Shown here piece after piece: positions 52,573 through 63,022 of a stretch of 64,000 bases of DNA. The stretch is taken from assembly GCA_963772965.1 (NCBI GenBank), contig CAVYZU010000012.1, forward strand, positions 372,001 to 436,000, in the 5' to 3' direction. The notes beneath the pieces were generated by a model that made no database searches, was not told where the DNA came from, and saw only the letters and a list, made by a program, of their open reading frames with translations. Made by a program: the position numbers and the translations under genes. Position 1 is the first letter of the stretch, and every line of letters begins with the position of its first letter. This DNA is from AP-15 sp963772965. Lineage in GTDB: Bacteria > Pseudomonadota > Alphaproteobacteria > ATCC43930 > CGMCC-115725.

Positions 52573-53823
52573 TTAATTAGCCCGATTTAAAAGACGCGGC
52601 CAGTCGATCGCCTCGCCGAGTTTCAGGCGGGTGCTGGCTTCGGGCATCGGGTATTTGAGACCGCTGGCGCAATTGAACAGCACGACCCGGTCGCCTGGCC
52701 GAACCCTCCCGTCGGCCAGCGCCTGCTCATAGGCGGCGTAGGTCGCCGCACCCTCGGGGCAGAGTAGCAGGCCCTGAGTTTTTGCCACTTTTTGCCAGGC
52801 CCGGGCGATCGCATCGTCATCGATGGCGATCGCAAAGCCGCCGCTCTGACGGACCGCGCGGAGAATCAGAAAATCACCTATCCCTTGCGGCACCCGAATG
52901 CCGGCGGCGAAAGTGTGCGCGTTCTGCCAGCGCGGGGCGTGCTCGACGCCGTCTTCCCAGGCCCTCACCATCGGAGCGCAGCCGGCAGCCTGAACCACGA
53001 CCATGCGCGGCCGCTTGGGGCCGATCCACCCGATCCTTTCGAGTTCGTCGAACGCTTTCCACATGCCGATGATGCCGGTGCCACCACCAGTTGGGTAAAA
53101 GATCACATCGGGCACATCCCAGCCGAGTTGCTCGGCCAGTTCGATCCCCATCGTCTTCTTGCCCTCAATGCGATAGGGCTCGCGCAGAGTCGAACAGTTA
53201 AACCAACCGACCGCCTTTTCGCCCTCAGCAACGAGCCGGCCGCAATCATCGATCAATCCATCGACCAAAAACACCTCCGCTCCTTGCATTGCGATCTCGC
53301 GGACGTTCACCGACGGCGTATCGTCGGGACAGAACACAAAGCTCTTGATGCCGGCGCGCGCGCAGTACGCCGCCATCGCCGCTCCGGCGTTGCCGTTGCT
53401 CGGCATCGCCATCGTTCGCACGCCCAATTCCTTTGCCATTGCCACGGCGAGTGCGAGACCGCGGGCCTTGAACGACCCGGTCGGCAAGCGTCCCTCGTCT
53501 TTGACCAGCAGCTCGCCCCCGCGAGGCGCCAGCCGCGGCAGCGCCACCAACGGGGTTATGACTTCGCCGAGCGACACCACGTTTTTGGTTTGGCGCACCG
53601 GCAGCAGCTCCCGATAACGCCAAAAGCTCCGCGGCCGTTCAGTCAGCGCATCTCGATTGACGCTACCTCTCACCCCGTCGAGGTCATAGCGAACCAGCAA
53701 CGGCCGACCGGCTTTCGACAGGCTCTGTAGGGTATCGGCGGGGTAATGCTCACCGGTCAGGCTGCATTCGAGATGCGTGACAAAGGTCGGCAGATCGCCG
53801 CCGGTCCATTGATAATCAAGCAT
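52573..53823 (-). CDS. thrC: threonine synthase
   Basis: 416 residues from ATG 53823 after CGGAGGAACA; start 53910 adds atypical residues. PLP-dependent fold-type II enzyme: the PLP lysine lies in LPTGSFKARG, the phosphate-binding and Gly-rich segments in SNGNAGAAM and YPTGGGTGIIGMWKAF, and CPEGAATYAAYEQAL near the end. Converts O-phosphohomoserine to threonine. A Cys-containing N-terminal segment (FVTHLECSLTGEHYPADTLQ) is also seen in related long-form threonine synthases. Single gene, separated from the IS element by about 110 bp. Confidence 0.9.
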   Translation of the reverse strand: MLDYQWTGGDLPTFVTHLECSLTGEHYPADTLQSLSKAGRPLLVRYDLDGVRGSVNRDALTERPRSFWRYRELLPVRQTKNVVSLGEVITPLVALPRLAPRGGELLVKDEGRLPTGSFKARGLALAVAMAKELGVRTMAMPSNGNAGAAMAAYCARAGIKSFVFCPDDTPSVNVREIAMQGAEVFLVDGLIDDCGRLVAEGEKAVGWFNCSTLREPYRIEGKKTMGIELAEQLGWDVPDVIFYPTGGGTGIIGMWKAFDELERIGWIGPKRPRMVVVQAAGCAPMVRAWEDGVEHAPRWQNAHTFAAGIRVPQGIGDFLILRAVRQSGGFAIAIDDDAIARAWQKVAKTQGLLLCPEGAATYAAYEQALADGRVRPGDRVVLFNCASGLKYPMPEASTRLKLGEAIDWPRLLNRAN

Positions 53824-53964
53824 TGTTCCTCCGGTACGGCCGCGGATGATCCTAGGCTCGCGGTATGGCCCTGTCACCCCGACCTTTCTGGCGCGACTGA
53901 CTTTCGCCACCGGTCGAATTTGTTTAGAATGATTTTAATGGGTAAGTGGGAGGAGACAAGGCAG

Positions 53965-55021
53965 ATGCGTATGCCGTGTTATTCGTCACTCGACAATGCC
54001 CTCGACGAGATGACTCTCTTCAGCATCGAGTTAAAAAACGGCAACAGCAACCATGCGCCGATGGTTGTCGAGGCGCTCTGCGCCTTAGGGCGCCCCGAGG
54101 CGGTCGGGCCTTGGCTTGCGCGCTATCGCGAGCGAATGCAGCCACGTCCGCCGCCGGCGAGCCAATTCAAACCGACGATTGGCGGGCCGCGCTCGGCGTC
54201 GTGACCGGTTCGTCGATTGGGCTGCGTTCTTTGCCGAGACCCTCGAAGACGCCGAGTGGGGAGCGCTCCTCGATGATTGGGTGATGCGGCTCGCACCCGG
54301 GTTTTGCGCAGCGGCGACCCACGGTGTCATTCGAGTTGGGCATGCCGTCGGAGCCGTCGCGGAGAGTGAAACGCGAAGCCGCCGGCGCGAGCTCGCCGAC
54401 GCGCTCGCCGAGCTGGGCGGCCACGTGGCAGCGATTGCCGCACAGCGAGAGCGCGCAGGCGCCACTATCCGCGCCGCGGAACGCTATCGTTCGTGTCCCG
54501 ATCATTCCGTCGAACAAGGCTTCCGGGCAACATCGTTCAGGCACTTGCGCACTTCGGGATTTTCCGTATTTCTCCCGGTAATCGACATGGTCGATACGGA
54601 CGGGCCCGTTGCGACCCAAATAGCCGAAATGAGCGAATTTTTCGCCCGCGTCTATCTGGCGAACGCCCGTGATATACCGACGACGATCGCTTTCATCCAC
54701 GCAGTGACCAGCGTTGCCGCCCTCGGAAATATTGTCCGCCTACGTCAGCGAAGGACCGCGCGCGTCGCAATGCGCTATGCCTGGCAAAGCCGGTTGCGCA
54801 CTATATGCTTGCTATGGCAGGGGCCCCGTATTCGCCAAGGGGTCGAGGGTTGCGGAAAGAACGAAGAGGACCTCGTCGGGCAGGCGATCGCCAACGGTGA
54901 CGAGCACGTAATCAAATTCACCGAGGCCTGCCTCGGCCGCTGCGGTCAGGCTCCGTCGCTCATCTATCTTGCCGCCGCCGATCATGTCGCCGCGATGCTT
55001 CGGCCGCGCCCTCGTGGATAG
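53965..55021 (+). pseudogene. questin oxidase-like (DUF4243) protein, heavily frameshifted
   Basis: Segments of the DUF4243/questin-oxidase family follow in order but in changing frames: SLDNALDEMTLFSIELKNGN, NHAPMVVEALCALGRPEAV (frame 1), IQTDDWRAALG (frame 3), RFVDWAAFFAETLEDAEWGA and LAPGFCAAATHGVIRVGHAV (frame 2), FIHAVTSVAALGNI, then mixed frames near 54720-54880 (LSAYVSEGPRASQ, CALYACYGRGPVFAKG), and finally GDEHVIKFTEACLGR back in frame 2 to a stop at 55021. At least six shifts of both signs are needed, more than elsewhere, so true decay is likely for this gene. ATG 53965 after GGGAGGAGACAA. Confidence 0.7.
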
Positions 55022-55077
55022 TTCAGCAGCAGTCCTGCGCAGGCGGGACCGACGATGGGTGGCCGGCAACAGACTGG

Positions 55078-55296
55078 TCACGGACTCGAAGGTGGCCAGG
55101 ATTCCGGCAAGGCACGCTGGGATTTGGTCTTCGCCAACCGTGCCGCCTCCTTCGTCGCGACATAATCGCGGTAGGCGGCGCGATCCGAAGCGGGGACGGT
55201 CGCTTGCGTCGGAACCGCGCAGACAGTCGGGCAGCGGGTAACTCCTTTGGTTTGCAAATATCGCGCAATCGCATCTTCGTAATCGGTTTCGGACAC
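55078..55296 (-). CDS. hypothetical protein, 72 residues
   Basis: GTG start at 55296 with GGAG eight bases upstream (an earlier GTG at 55305 is less well spaced). TDYEDAIARYLQTKGVTRCP at the N-terminus, a Cys pair (RCPTVCAVP), then AAYRDYVATKEAARLAKTKS, a basic helix. No signal peptide. No family recognised. Convergent with the decayed gene on its left and divergent from the metallo-hydrolase gene. Confidence 0.5.
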   Translation of the reverse strand: MSETDYEDAIARYLQTKGVTRCPTVCAVPTQATVPASDRAAYRDYVATKEAARLAKTKSQRALPESWPPSSP

Positions 55297-55476
55297 GGCC
55301 GGCACTCCGGCTGGTTGGGGGGCAAGTCCGTCATAAACCGAATTGGTTAACGAGCAGTTACGAAAGAAGATGGCGAAAAATTGCCAAAACCACTAAGAAC
55401 AGGGGTGGTCATATAGCTTTTTTTGTGAAATCCGACGATATAGGACAATAGGGACAAGAGGATTAGGACCCGGATC

Positions 55477-56308
55477 TTGGTCCAGCCGGAATATACGGTG
55501 CGGTTTTGGGGCGTGCGCGGCAGCATCGCCTGCCCGGGGCCGGACACCGTGCGTTACGGCGGTAATACCTCTTGTGTCGAGATCCGCTGTGGTGAGCGGA
55601 TAATGGTGTTCGACGGCGGCACCGGTTTGCGGCTTCTCGGCAACGAGCTGATGCGCGCGGAGAAGCCGCCGGAGCTGGACATCTTTTACAGCCACACTCA
55701 TTTCGATCACATCTGCGGGCTGCCGTTTTTTGCGCCTTGTTATGATGCCCGTAGCCGCATTCGCATCTGGGCTGGGCATCTGAACGGCCGCGGTATCGCG
55801 AGCGTGCTCAACAACATGATGATCGAGCCGCTATTTCCGATCCCGATGGGCATCTTTACGGCGGAGCTCGATTTTTGCGACTTTGCCGCCGGCAAGCAAT
55901 TAAAGCCGCACCGCGGAATTCGACCTCGCGACCGGGCGGCTCAACCACCCGAACGGGGCCACTGGCTACCGCATCGAATACGCCGGCAAGGTCGTGGCCT
56001 ACATCACCGATACCGAGCATCATCCCGGCACGCTCGACGACAATGTCCTGGCGCTGATCGATCACGCCGACTTGATGATTTACGATGCCACTTACACCGA
56101 CGCCGAATTTCCTCAGCACAAGGCCTGGGGCCATTCAACTTGGCAAGAAGGGGTTCGGTTAGCCGACGCCGCCGGTGTTCGGACTTTGGTGATCTTTCAT
56201 CATGACCCCGGTCACGACGATGCTTTTATGGATCGGGTCGCGGCCGAGGCAGAGGTGACTCGGCCCGGTACGATCGTCGCCCGCGAGGGTCTCGTCCTTC
56301 GCCCCTGA
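55477..56308 (+). CDS. MBL fold metallo-hydrolase (one +1 frameshift)
   Basis: About 276 residues from a TTG at 55477. Metallo-beta-lactamase fold: VRFWGVRGSIACPGPDTVRY, the metal motif SHTHFDHICGLPFF (HxHxDH), and, after a frame change between 55901 and 55945, LNHPNGATGYRIEYAGKVVA, ITDTEHHPGTLDDN (His), DATYTDAEFP and LVIFHHDPGHDD. FWGVRGS and FHHDP are shared with the CpdP/phosphoribosyl-phosphodiesterase-like group, so cyclic or nucleotide phosphodiesterase activity is possible. The start codon TTG is supported by the conserved YTVRFWGVRGS opening. Confidence 0.8.
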
Positions 56309-56352
56309 GCCGCACGATCGCCAATCGCGCGGCGCTCTCTTAATAATGCCCG

Positions 56353-57564
56353 TCAGTGGTAGGGATCAGCGGCGTCGCGCAGGCCATCGCCAAAAAAGTT
56401 GAAGGCGAGCACCGCGAGAATCACGGTCGTGACCGGCGCCAGCAGCCATGGGTACAATGCCACGACGTTGATGTTTTGCGCGTCGCTCAACAAGACGCCC
56501 CAACTCGTCATCGGCGGCCGCACCCCAAGGCCAAGAAACGAGAGTGCGGTCTCGCCAAGGATCATGCCGGGGATCATCAGGGTTGCCGATGCGATCAGAT
56601 GGCTCGAAAAACTCGGCAGCAAATGCCGGCCGATGATCCGGGCCGGTCGGGCACCCATCAGCACCGCAGCCGTACAGAAATCCTCTTCGCGCAATGCCAG
56701 CAATTTTGAGCGCACGGCGCGGCCAAGATGGGTCCAATCGATTATTCCAAGGATCAGCGTGATCCCGAAATAAACCAGCAGCGGACTCCAACTGACCGGC
56801 AGGATCGCGGACAACGCCATCCACAGCGGCAAGTGCGGAAAGGATTGGATGACCTCCATCCCGCGCTGGATCAAAATGTCGGTCCAACCGCCGTAATAGC
56901 CAGCGATGCCGCCGATAACAATACCGAGGGTCAGGCTGACCGCGACGCCGACCAACCCGACGCTCAACGACACGCGCGCCCCATAAATCATGCGGGACAT
57001 GAGATCCCGGCCCAACCGGTCGGTGCCGAGCAGGAATAACTGGCCGCCGGGCGCGGGGCAGGCGAGATGGAGATTGCCGGGAAATAGACCCCAGAACTTG
57101 TACCCATCGCCGCGGCAGAAAAAGCGTATGGGTTGCCGCTTCTTCGGGTTCGGCGTGTAGATCCGCTCGAGCCGCTTCATATCGAGCCGGTAATCGAAAC
57201 CTAGGACATAAGGCGCGACCAGCCGACCGCCGTAAAAGATGTGAACTGCTTGCGGCGGAGCGTAGATGAAGTCGGTGTTGCGGGTATCGACCCCGTAGGG
57301 GGCGAGGAATTCGCAAATCGTGATGCCGAGATACATCGCCAGCAGCACCGCCCCGGCGACAACCGCGACGCGATGGCGGCGCAGCTTCCACCACACCATG
57401 CGCCATTGCGAAGCGACGTAAAACCGCTCCTGCGCCGGCGTCATGCGCTCGACGGCGTAGGGATCATAAGGTGCGGTTGAGACGTAATGAGGCAGCGCGG
57501 CCGGCGGGGCGGGATCCTGGGCGGGGTGGTGCGGCGGTGCAGGAATGAAGGTCAGGTCGCTCAT
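56353..57564 (-). CDS. peptide-type ABC transporter permease (OppC/YejE-like)
   Basis: 403 residues with a long cytoplasmic N-terminus, TM1 near residue 67 (VAVVAGAVLLAMYLGITICE) and the BPD-transport domain in the second half, including LREEDFCTAAVLMGARPARI (EAA-type loop for ATPase coupling) and HLLPSFSSHL. A large periplasmic insertion follows TM1, as in the YejE/DppC subclass. The start overlaps the stop of the partner permease (ATGA), so they are coupled. Confidence 0.9.
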   Translation of the reverse strand: MSDLTFIPAPPHHPAQDPAPPAALPHYVSTAPYDPYAVERMTPAQERFYVASQWRMVWWKLRRHRVAVVAGAVLLAMYLGITICEFLAPYGVDTRNTDFIYAPPQAVHIFYGGRLVAPYVLGFDYRLDMKRLERIYTPNPKKRQPIRFFCRGDGYKFWGLFPGNLHLACPAPGGQLFLLGTDRLGRDLMSRMIYGARVSLSVGLVGVAVSLTLGIVIGGIAGYYGGWTDILIQRGMEVIQSFPHLPLWMALSAILPVSWSPLLVYFGITLILGIIDWTHLGRAVRSKLLALREEDFCTAAVLMGARPARIIGRHLLPSFSSHLIASATLMIPGMILGETALSFLGLGVRPPMTSWGVLLSDAQNINVVALYPWLLAPVTTVILAVLAFNFFGDGLRDAADPYH

Positions 57565-58559
57565 TGGCGACGTCCTGCCTGCAGCCGGATGCGCGGATCA
57601 AGCAGTGCCAAAGCCAGATCGGAAACAAACACCCCTATTACTGTGAGAAATGCCATGAACATCAGGAACGAGCCTGCCAGATACATGTCTTGGCTGCGCA
57701 GCGCGCTGAGCAGCATCGGCCCCGTCGTCGGCAGCGACATTACGACCGAAACGATCGCCGCCCCGGAAATGACTTGCGGCAACAATGACCCAATGTCGGA
57801 GATAAATGGGTTTAGCGCCATCCGCAGCGGATACTTGAACAGCACCTTGAACGGATGCAGGCCTTTGGCACGTGCCGTCACCACATACTGCTTTTGCAGT
57901 TCATCGAGCAGATTAGCGCGCAATCGCCGGATCATCGCCGCGGTTCCGGCCGAGCCGATTACGATCACCGGGATCCAGATATGCGCCATCAGCGACAATA
58001 CCTTACCCCAACTCCACGGCTGGTCCAGATATTTCGGGTCCATCAGCCCGCCGATCGAAATTCCAAAATAGACGTTTGCAAAGTACAACAAGATCAGGGC
58101 CAACAGAAAGCTTGGCGTCGCCAAACCGAGAAATCCCAGCAACGTGAGAACATGATCGCTGATACTGTATTGATGTGTTGCTGAGTAAATGCCGATTGGA
58201 AACGCTACAATGTATGTAAATATTATGGTTGTTATCGAGACAATGGCAGTCAACAACAGCCGATCTCCGACAACTTTATCGACTGGCAGATCATAGGCGA
58301 ACGAATATCCCAAATCGCCATGTAAAAGCCCGCCTGCCCAATAAATATATTGCTGCCACAGCGGTCGATCGAAGCCGTACTCCTTTTCAAGAAACTCGAT
58401 CTTGGCGAGATCGGTGGTCTCCCCCGAGCCCTGCAGTTCTGCAATATAGGTGGTGAAATAGTTTCCCGGCGGCAGATTGATGATCGTAAAGATTACAATA
58501 CTGATCGCAATCAACGTAGGGACCATGATTAGAATACGATGGATGATATAACTCAGCAT
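57561..58559 (-). CDS. peptide-type ABC transporter permease (OppB/YejB-like)
   Basis: 332 residues, six membrane segments. N-terminal YIIHRILIMVPTLIAISIVI is the canonical DppB/OppB opening; the EAA loop is YVVTARAKGLHPFKVLFKYP. Forms the heterodimeric channel with the following permease gene. The segment around 58190-58300 is noticeably AT-richer than neighbours. 58 bp separate it from the substrate-binding protein gene. Confidence 0.92.
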   Translation of the reverse strand: MLSYIIHRILIMVPTLIAISIVIFTIINLPPGNYFTTYIAELQGSGETTDLAKIEFLEKEYGFDRPLWQQYIYWAGGLLHGDLGYSFAYDLPVDKVVGDRLLLTAIVSITTIIFTYIVAFPIGIYSATHQYSISDHVLTLLGFLGLATPSFLLALILLYFANVYFGISIGGLMDPKYLDQPWSWGKVLSLMAHIWIPVIVIGSAGTAAMIRRLRANLLDELQKQYVVTARAKGLHPFKVLFKYPLRMALNPFISDIGSLLPQVISGAAIVSVVMSLPTTGPMLLSALRSQDMYLAGSFLMFMAFLTVIGVFVSDLALALLDPRIRLQAGRRQ

Positions 58560-58617
58560 TTGTTAATCCGATTGGCGCTCTAAGCCTGAAATTTGCACAG
58601 GCGATCCCTGGTGCGCG

Positions 58618-60587
58618 TCATTTCGCGGGCCCGGATGCGGCGGATGCCGATTTTGTGCCGGATTCGGTATCAAACCAAAAATGGTCGGGCTTGTAGATCC
58701 CGAAGAAAGCTCCCGGATCCCAGTTATAAATGCCCTTTTCGGGGATGTTGCGCAAATTGTCGTTGACGACCACCGGCTGCAATACCCCGCCAACGGTGCC
58801 GATCGTAAACACCTCGTCGGCCCAAATCTGCAGCATCTGATGCCAAACCGTCGCCTGCATCTCCCCCGAGGCGGTGCCGAGCCACTGGCCGAACAATCGC
58901 GAAGCTTGATGCCGAAGGGAGATCCGGCGGTTCTCCGGCATGTCCTTTGGTCTCGTAATATTGGCCCCATTTCGGCCACTCGAGTTCTTCTTGCGTTGTC
59001 GGGGCAAATTCCCACGGTGATGATCGCCGCATTCGCCAGTCCATTCTCGATCCCTTTATCGAGAGACATCAGCGTCTTGCCAGAGAACACCCGCCGCCGA
59101 AACAACGTCAACTGCGCCGGTTTGGCAAACAACTTGATCCCGATATGGCGCCACGAGTCGCGGATCAGTTCGAGAATGTCGGGCGATTGCGGCAGTTCGC
59201 CCGAATATTCGACGACGATTTCCATCGGACGGCCATCGGGCAGCAGTCGAACATCGTCGCTGCCTCGCTTCGTCAGCCCGATCAGATCGAGCAATCGGTT
59301 GGCCTCGTGCGTATCATATTGCGCCCAGGCTTGCCGATAGGCAGGATCATAAAGCGGGCTTTGCGGCAGAACCGTGTTCTGACCCTCTATTGCCAGGCCA
59401 AAGTAGATTACTTGATTGATTTCGTGGCGATTGACGGCGAGTGACAAAGCGCGGCGGAACCGTAGATCGCGCATCAGCGCGCGCCACACCGCATCGTCGA
59501 CATTGAGATTGGGGTAGAGCGCGAATTGGCTTCCGGGGCCGGTGCGCCACAGCCGCACCGCGTAATGATTTCGGTCTTCGCTCTGCCGCAAAAAAGTATA
59601 GTCGTCAAAGCTGAGATAGCGCGCCTGCAGATCGGTTTCCCCGGACGCGGTCTTCGCCGGAATGATCCGCGAGTCGGCCAGCGACATAATTACTCGATCG
59701 ATATAGGGTAGCTGGTTCCCGGCTTTATCAATTCGATAATAATAAGGATTTCTCTCGAATATAAAACGCTCAGCCGGCGGTTTCGTCTTTAAGATCCAAG
59801 GCTCCAGGCTTGGAAGGGCAGGGTTGTCGTTTTTGTACATCGCCGACATCTTGATGTGCAGACCAGCCCAATTGCGAACTCTGGCCTTTTTGACCAGGGC
59901 ATCGAGTTTGTCTTTGTCGGCATATTTTGCGTGGAATTGGCGAAGATAGTGCGCGGGCATATAGATAAACAGCGGGTCAGGACCGGAAATATCCGGCACA
60001 AATAGCGGGTTCGGCCGCGACCAGCTGTAGCGCACCGTCGTCTCGTCCAAAACTTCGAATTGTGGCTTCTCGCCGCCCGGCATCAAATCGATCGGCAACC
60101 CCGAAGGGGCAAGCTTAGGATTGTTCGCGACATCTTCGAACCAATAGCGAAAATCCTCAGTGGTAAAGGGTTGACCGTCCGACCATTTCATGCCTTTACG
60201 CAAATGGAGCGTGAACACCCGGCCGTCCTGCACGTCTATGGCTTTTAGGATGTCCGGTGCAAAAGTCAAAGAAGGGGTGAGGCCGACCAGCCTGGCATAG
60301 CCGTAAACCACCATCATGCGGGTGTCTTTGGGCCCCGACATCAGCATCCGCAGGTCGCCGCCGAGTTTTCCCGATGAATCGACGACCGCGGGCTCGGCTG
60401 GTATTCGGTCGGCGACCTTGGGGAGCTTGTCCTTCCGCACCGCGCCTTTGAAGAACGGCGTCTCCTGGAGTGCTGCCCAAGCCGCCCCCGGCGCCGCACA
60501 AATCAAGGCCGGGAATAGAAGCGCCCCGCCGACAAAGCTCCGCCGCGTCAGTAGCATCTCTCGCGCTTGGGGCCGATCCCAGGTCAT
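58618..60587 (-). CDS. ABC transporter substrate-binding protein, family 5 (Tat-exported; two +1 frameshifts)
   Basis: About 655 residues. The N-terminus LLTRRSFVGGALLFPALICA is a Tat-type signal (RRSFVGG), then the SBP_bac_5 domain: GYARLVGLTPSLTFAPDILK, LRKGMKWSDGQPFTTEDFRY, and PYYYRIDKAGNQLPYIDRV. Reading shifts frame near 59017 (to SPWEFAPTTQEELEWPKWGQ) and near 58905 (to RLFGQWLGTASGEMQATVWH), ending GTKSASAASGPAK at 58618. Both breaks are +1 in the direction of reading. With the breaks repaired it is of normal length for the large peptide/oligosaccharide-binding (AgpA-like) subgroup. Ligand unknown. Confidence 0.82.
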
Positions 60588-60600
60588 GCGGCGCTGCGCG

Positions 60601-62505
60601 TCAGGCCCGTGCGAGACCGGTCGCACGCAGCGGCAAGTTCGGCATTGCCCTCGCCTCGACCATGTGGCCGGGAGCCACCTCGAATAAGCCCAAAGGGCTC
60701 GCCCGTTCACGGCGGAACGGTTCGGGCCAGGCAGCCGGATCCGAGGCTCGATCCTCCATCAGTTGGCCAAAATCGAGCGGTTGCGCGAGATCGGGCGTCG
60801 GCACCGCGGCAAGCAACGCTTTCGTATACGGATGCACCGGAGTGCGAAATAACGTAGCTCGATCAGCGGTCTCGACGATGCGGCCGGCGCACATCACCGC
60901 GATGCGGTCGGCGATGTAATCGACAACCGCGAGGTTGTGGGAAATGAACAAGTAAGTGAGCCCAAGCTTGCGCTTCAGATCCATTAACAGGTTCAAGATC
61001 TGGGCCTGGATCGAAACGTCCAGCGCAGAGGTAGGCTCGTCGCAAATGACGAGGTCGGGCCTTAGCGCCAGCGCGCGCGCAATTCCGATGCGTTGCCGCT
61101 GTCCGCCAGAGAAGCTGTGCGGGTAGCGCCGAAGATGATGGCGATCGAGCCCGACAAGACCAACCAGTTCCTCGACCATCTCGCGGCGCGAGCGAGCATC
61201 GCCGATGCCATGGATCGCGAGCGGTTCCTCGATGATGTCGAATACGGTCATACGCGGGTTCAACGATCCGAACGGATCCTGGAAGATGAACTGAACCTGG
61301 CGACGAAACGCTTTCAGCCCCTCTGCCTCGAGCGCAAGTACATCGATTCGCCTGCCCCGGTCGTTGAACGTGATGGCGCCGGCATCCGGGGTCACCGCGC
61401 GCAACAGGACTTTGCTTAAGGTGGTCTTGCCGCAGCCGCTCTCGCCGACCAGCCCCAAACATTCGCCGCGCTCGATCTTCAAACTGACATCGTCGACGGC
61501 GACGACCTGCGCCGCCGCTCTGGTGCTGGAGAAAAGCCCTGCTTTGCGAATCGTGAAGGCCTTTCGCAGCCCAATGCATTCCAGCAACGGCCCTGACGGT
61601 CCGGATGGCCACTGCGTCTTTTCCGCCATCAGATGCGGTGCGTCGCCAGAGGCGACCTCGCGGATCGGCACCAGGCGCTCGCCGGGTTTCATGTCAAAGC
61701 GCGGCACCGCCCGCAATAGCGCGCGCAGATACGGATGCGACGGGTTGCCAAAAATGTCTTCGAGCGTCCCGCTCTCCACCACCTCGCCACGATACATAAC
61801 CACAATCTCTTCGGCGACATTGGCGACGACGCCGAGATCGTGGGTGATCAGCAGAACCGCCATGCCGAATTCATGCTGCAATTCGAGCATGAGTTTCAGG
61901 ATCTGTGCCTGGATCGTCACATCGAGCGCGGTCGTCGGTTCGTCGGCAATCAGCAGCGCCGGGCGGCAGACGAGAGCCATCGCAATCATCGCGCGCTGCC
62001 GCAACCCGCCCGACAACTCGAACGGATAACTTCTCAGCGCGCGCAGCGGATCGGGGAAACCGACGAGCCGCAGGGTTTCCCGCGTCAGCTCGACAGCCTC
62101 CGTGGCGCCGACCTTGCGGTGCAGCTGCAAAGCCTCACCGACCTGATTGCCGACGGTATGCAGCGGCGATAGAGAGGTCATCGGCTCTTGGAAGATGATC
62201 GAAATGCGGCCGCCGCGGATCTGTCGCATTTGGAGACTGTTGGCCGGCAGGCGCGCGAGATCGATTACGGCACCATTTTCGCGCGGGTCGTTGAACAGAA
62301 TCTCGCCTTGGGTGATTTCGCCGCTGCGCGGCAGGATGCGCATGATTGCCTGGCTGACGACCGATTTGCCCGAGCCGGATTCACCGACCAAGGCCACCGT
62401 CGACCGTGGCCGGACACGAAGCGACGCCCCTCTTACCGCGCGGATAAAACCTCCCGGCGCCGCGAAGCGGATGTGGAGATCACGGATGGCGAGGAGATCG
62501 CTCAC
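60601..62505 (-). CDS. dual ABC ATPase of a peptide-type transporter (YejF-like)
   Basis: 634 residues with two complete nucleotide-binding domains in one chain: Walker A GESGSGKSVVSQ and signature LSGGLRQRAMIA plus Walker B LLIADEPTTALDVT in the first; Walker A GESGCGKTTLSK, signature FSGGQRQRIGIA and LVICDEPTSALDVS in the second. PLAIHGIGDARSRREMV lies before the second signature, as in OppF-type domains. The GTG start overlaps the stop of the upstream membrane protein gene (GTGA). It powers the two permeases downstream. Confidence 0.92.
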   Translation of the reverse strand: MSDLLAIRDLHIRFAAPGGFIRAVRGASLRVRPRSTVALVGESGSGKSVVSQAIMRILPRSGEITQGEILFNDPRENGAVIDLARLPANSLQMRQIRGGRISIIFQEPMTSLSPLHTVGNQVGEALQLHRKVGATEAVELTRETLRLVGFPDPLRALRSYPFELSGGLRQRAMIAMALVCRPALLIADEPTTALDVTIQAQILKLMLELQHEFGMAVLLITHDLGVVANVAEEIVVMYRGEVVESGTLEDIFGNPSHPYLRALLRAVPRFDMKPGERLVPIREVASGDAPHLMAEKTQWPSGPSGPLLECIGLRKAFTIRKAGLFSSTRAAAQVVAVDDVSLKIERGECLGLVGESGCGKTTLSKVLLRAVTPDAGAITFNDRGRRIDVLALEAEGLKAFRRQVQFIFQDPFGSLNPRMTVFDIIEEPLAIHGIGDARSRREMVEELVGLVGLDRHHLRRYPHSFSGGQRQRIGIARALALRPDLVICDEPTSALDVSIQAQILNLLMDLKRKLGLTYLFISHNLAVVDYIADRIAVMCAGRIVETADRATLFRTPVHPYTKALLAAVPTPDLAQPLDFGQLMEDRASDPAAWPEPFRRERASPLGLFEVAPGHMVEARAMPNLPLRATGLARA

Positions 62506-63020
62506 ACCCGGCTTTCGGCCAGATTCGCAATGCCGTAATTGGCGGGCGTTCGGATCCCGAGCGCGTCCAAATTAGCCGCGGTCGGCGGGCTCAGCTCCAC
62601 CCCGGCAGCCGTGGCTGCGAGCGCCGCGCGCTCGGCGAGTTGGGTAAATCCCTCGATGCGGCTGTCTAGGCGGATCGACCGGCCGCGGCCGCGCAATTCC
62701 AGCTGCATCCAACCGTCGCGGCGATCGCGTCGAGTAGAGTAATACGCAAGCTTGATCTGCTTGAGGTCGGTCCAAGCGATCGCAACCGCAAGCGGGCCTG
62801 ACGCAGACAGCCCGATTTCGGTCGCTTCGATCTTTGTTGCGTGGCGAAGCAAAGTGCGCAGCCCAAACAGTGCAAATAGCGCCGCAAAAGCAGCTAATAT
62901 CCCGCCCGCGACTGGGCCAACCGGCGAGATGGCCAGGATCGTCGTTGCGGGAGCAAAGCCGGCGATGGCGCGCATGTAATCGCTGATCATTGCCGAATTC
63001 GGATAAGCATGACAGGTCAT
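62502..63020 (-). CDS. membrane-associated hypothetical protein, 172 residues
   Basis: Preferred ATG 63020 (AGGG upstream). Two hydrophobic stretches, near 25-45 (ATTILAISPVGPVAGGILAA) and 45-58, then a soluble domain with IAWTDLKQIKLAYYSTRRDR and GWMQLELRGRGRSIRLDSRI, a beta-rich pattern reminiscent of PH-like domains of membrane proteins. No function known. It lies between the deacetylase and the ABC ATPase and overlaps the latter by 4 bp, so the transporter operon extends through it. Confidence 0.65.
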   Translation of the reverse strand: MTCHAYPNSAMISDYMRAIAGFAPATTILAISPVGPVAGGILAAFAALFALFGLRTLLRHATKIEATEIGLSASGPLAVAIAWTDLKQIKLAYYSTRRDRRDGWMQLELRGRGRSIRLDSRIEGFTQLAERAALAATAAGVELSPPTAANLDALGIRTPANYGIANLAESRV

Positions 63021-63022
63021 AC

